Below, piece by piece: positions 6,471 to 7,139 of a stretch of 7,139 nt of DNA (within the stretch, counting starts at the first letter, position 1; every line of letters begins with the position of its first letter). Both the position numbers and the translations under genes were made by a program. This DNA comes from an uncultured Erysipelotrichaceae bacterium. Lineage in GTDB: Bacteria > Bacillota_I > Bacilli_A > Erysipelotrichales > Erysipelotrichaceae. Where the stretch lies: positions 1 to 7,139 of the forward strand of contig CALCFG010000038.1 in assembly GCA_937900565.1 (NCBI GenBank), written 5' to 3'. The notes under the pieces were generated by a model. The model searched no databases, had not been told where the DNA came from, and saw nothing but the letters and a program-made list of their open reading frames with translations.

Positions 6471-7094
6471 ATGAATTTAATTACAATTGTTTGTATTGCA
6501 CTTATTGCAATCATGGCCATTTTTCAGTTGAATCATATAACAAAACGCAAAAAGATATCAGACCATTTAGTAGAACTTGTAACACAACAAAAATTTAGTG
6601 AACTATACGATGCCGTTAATCAACCCACTACTATTAAATACATTCCAGAATATAACCGCCATTTTTTATGCATGAATGCAGCACTAATTGAAAATAACAA
6701 CGAGCGTATTATTCATTACTTTGATTTATTATCGAAACTAAATTTAAACAGCGCACAGAAGAAAGCTGTTTACATGAGAGGACTTCAATATTTTATCGCC
6801 ACTCAAGATACAGCCCATTGCAAAATGTGTTATGAAGCTTTGAAAGGTATGGAAATGGACGAATCAACAAAGCAATATCTTGATGAAATTAATGACATAT
6901 TGATTTTAAAAAACAACGATAAATTGAATGATTTGTTATCACGAATTGAATCAAACTCAAGTAATGAGGTCTTTATGGACGAATTCTTAGTTGCCGAAAT
7001 ATATCGAAACATGCATAATGATGACAAATTTAACGAGTACAGTAATAAAGCAAAACAACACATGGAAAAGTATATAAATTTAGCAATCGAGTAG
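6471..7094 (+). CDS. Membrane-anchored protein of unknown function, 3' end apparently replaced by a group II intron
   Basis: I do not recognise this 207-aa protein. Residues 3-20 form one hydrophobic segment followed by TKRKK, so it is probably a single-pass N-terminal anchor with the rest in the cytoplasm. The remainder (about 29-205) is predicted to be mostly helical, with Tyr- and Leu-spaced amphipathic helices resembling TPR-like repeats, but no clear motif. A good AAAGGAG (6454-6460) lies inside the end of the regulator gene, 10 bases before the ATG, and only 5 bp separate the two genes, so they are very likely co-transcribed. The 3' end is odd: codons 206-207 (ATC GAG) and the TAG stop lie inside sequence that reads on the opposite strand as the conserved terminus of a group II intron. 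The native protein probably extended beyond Ala205, so this would be a disrupted or slightly truncated gene. How much is missing cannot be seen. Confidence 0.75.
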   Translation: MNLITIVCIALIAIMAIFQLNHITKRKKISDHLVELVTQQKFSELYDAVNQPTTIKYIPEYNRHFLCMNAALIENNNERIIHYFDLLSKLNLNSAQKKAVYMRGLQYFIATQDTAHCKMCYEALKGMEMDESTKQYLDEINDILILKNNDKLNDLLSRIESNSSNEVFMDEFLVAEIYRNMHNDDKFNEYSNKAKQHMEKYINLAIE

Positions 7095-7139
7095 GAGAAA
7101 ATTGATTATTTCAATTTTCGTCCTCTCACACCACCGTAC
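7086..7139 (-). mobile_element. 3' end of a group II intron (end of domain V, domain VI), partial
   Basis: Read on the minus strand, the sequence starts GTACGGTGGTGTGAGAGGAC and ends TCCTACTCGAT. I recognise these as conserved sequences at the 3' terminus of bacterial group II introns: GTACGGT as the 3' strand of domain V, followed by domain VI. GAG (7125-7127) pairs with CTC (7089-7091), and AGGA (7121-7124) pairs with TCCT (7093-7096). The A at 7092 is left bulged, 7 nt from the predicted intron end at 7086, which is the canonical branch-point place. Above this is a variable stem (7097-7105 with 7111-7119) and a 5-base loop. The intron ends in AT, fitting the AY rule. The ribozyme body and any reverse transcriptase would lie beyond 7139. 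Confidence 0.72.

Noticed and set aside
7093..7124. A 13-bp stem with one bulge and a 5-base loop just after the small gene, as a rho-independent terminator.
   Set aside because: No T-run follows on the plus strand, and on the minus strand both flanks match the conserved end of a group II intron with the stem in the domain VI position.

Overview
The window is AT-rich DNA that looks like a low-GC Firmicute. It has strong AGGAG-type ribosome-binding sites, a mannose-family PTS operon with a LevR-family (PRD/EIIA) regulator, and a perfect 14-bp CcpA-type cre palindrome. I cannot name the genus from sequence alone.

Layout. Positions 3685 down to 1 (minus strand) hold one tightly packed operon, in transcription order EIIA, EIIB, EIIC, EIID, a HAD-superfamily phosphatase, and a BtpA/SgcQ-family TIM-barrel protein that runs off the left edge. 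Gaps are 34 bp or less, and EIIC and EIID overlap by ATGA. Positions 3686-3987 are a divergent control region. It holds a good sigma-A-type promoter for the PTS operon, a cre site overlapping its -35, two overlapping perfect inverted repeats upstream, and further copies of the same half-site toward the regulator. Positions 3988-6465 (plus strand) encode an 825-aa LevR-family regulator. It is followed after 5 bp by a gene for a small membrane-anchored protein of unknown function (6471-7094). The last ~54 bp, read on the minus strand, look like the 3' end of a group II intron (end of domain V plus domain VI with a bulged branch-point A). The intron appears to be inserted antisense into the 3' end of the small gene, so that gene's last two codons and its stop come from the intron.

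How the parts fit. An unknown sugar would be imported and phosphorylated by the four PTS proteins, then processed by the HAD enzyme and the BtpA-like protein. The regulator, with PTS-phosphorylatable histidines, would sense PTS traffic, and CcpA would add catabolite repression.

The most interesting observation is that the regulator keeps the LevR architecture and an intact Walker A. Yet it has lost the features that make LevR a sigma-54 activator: GAFTGA reads QALTGV, Walker B DE reads EQ, and the tandem arginines of the finger region read SA. The operon it faces correspondingly lacks a -24/-12 promoter and has a -35/-10 promoter. This suggests a LevR derivative uncoupled from sigma-54.
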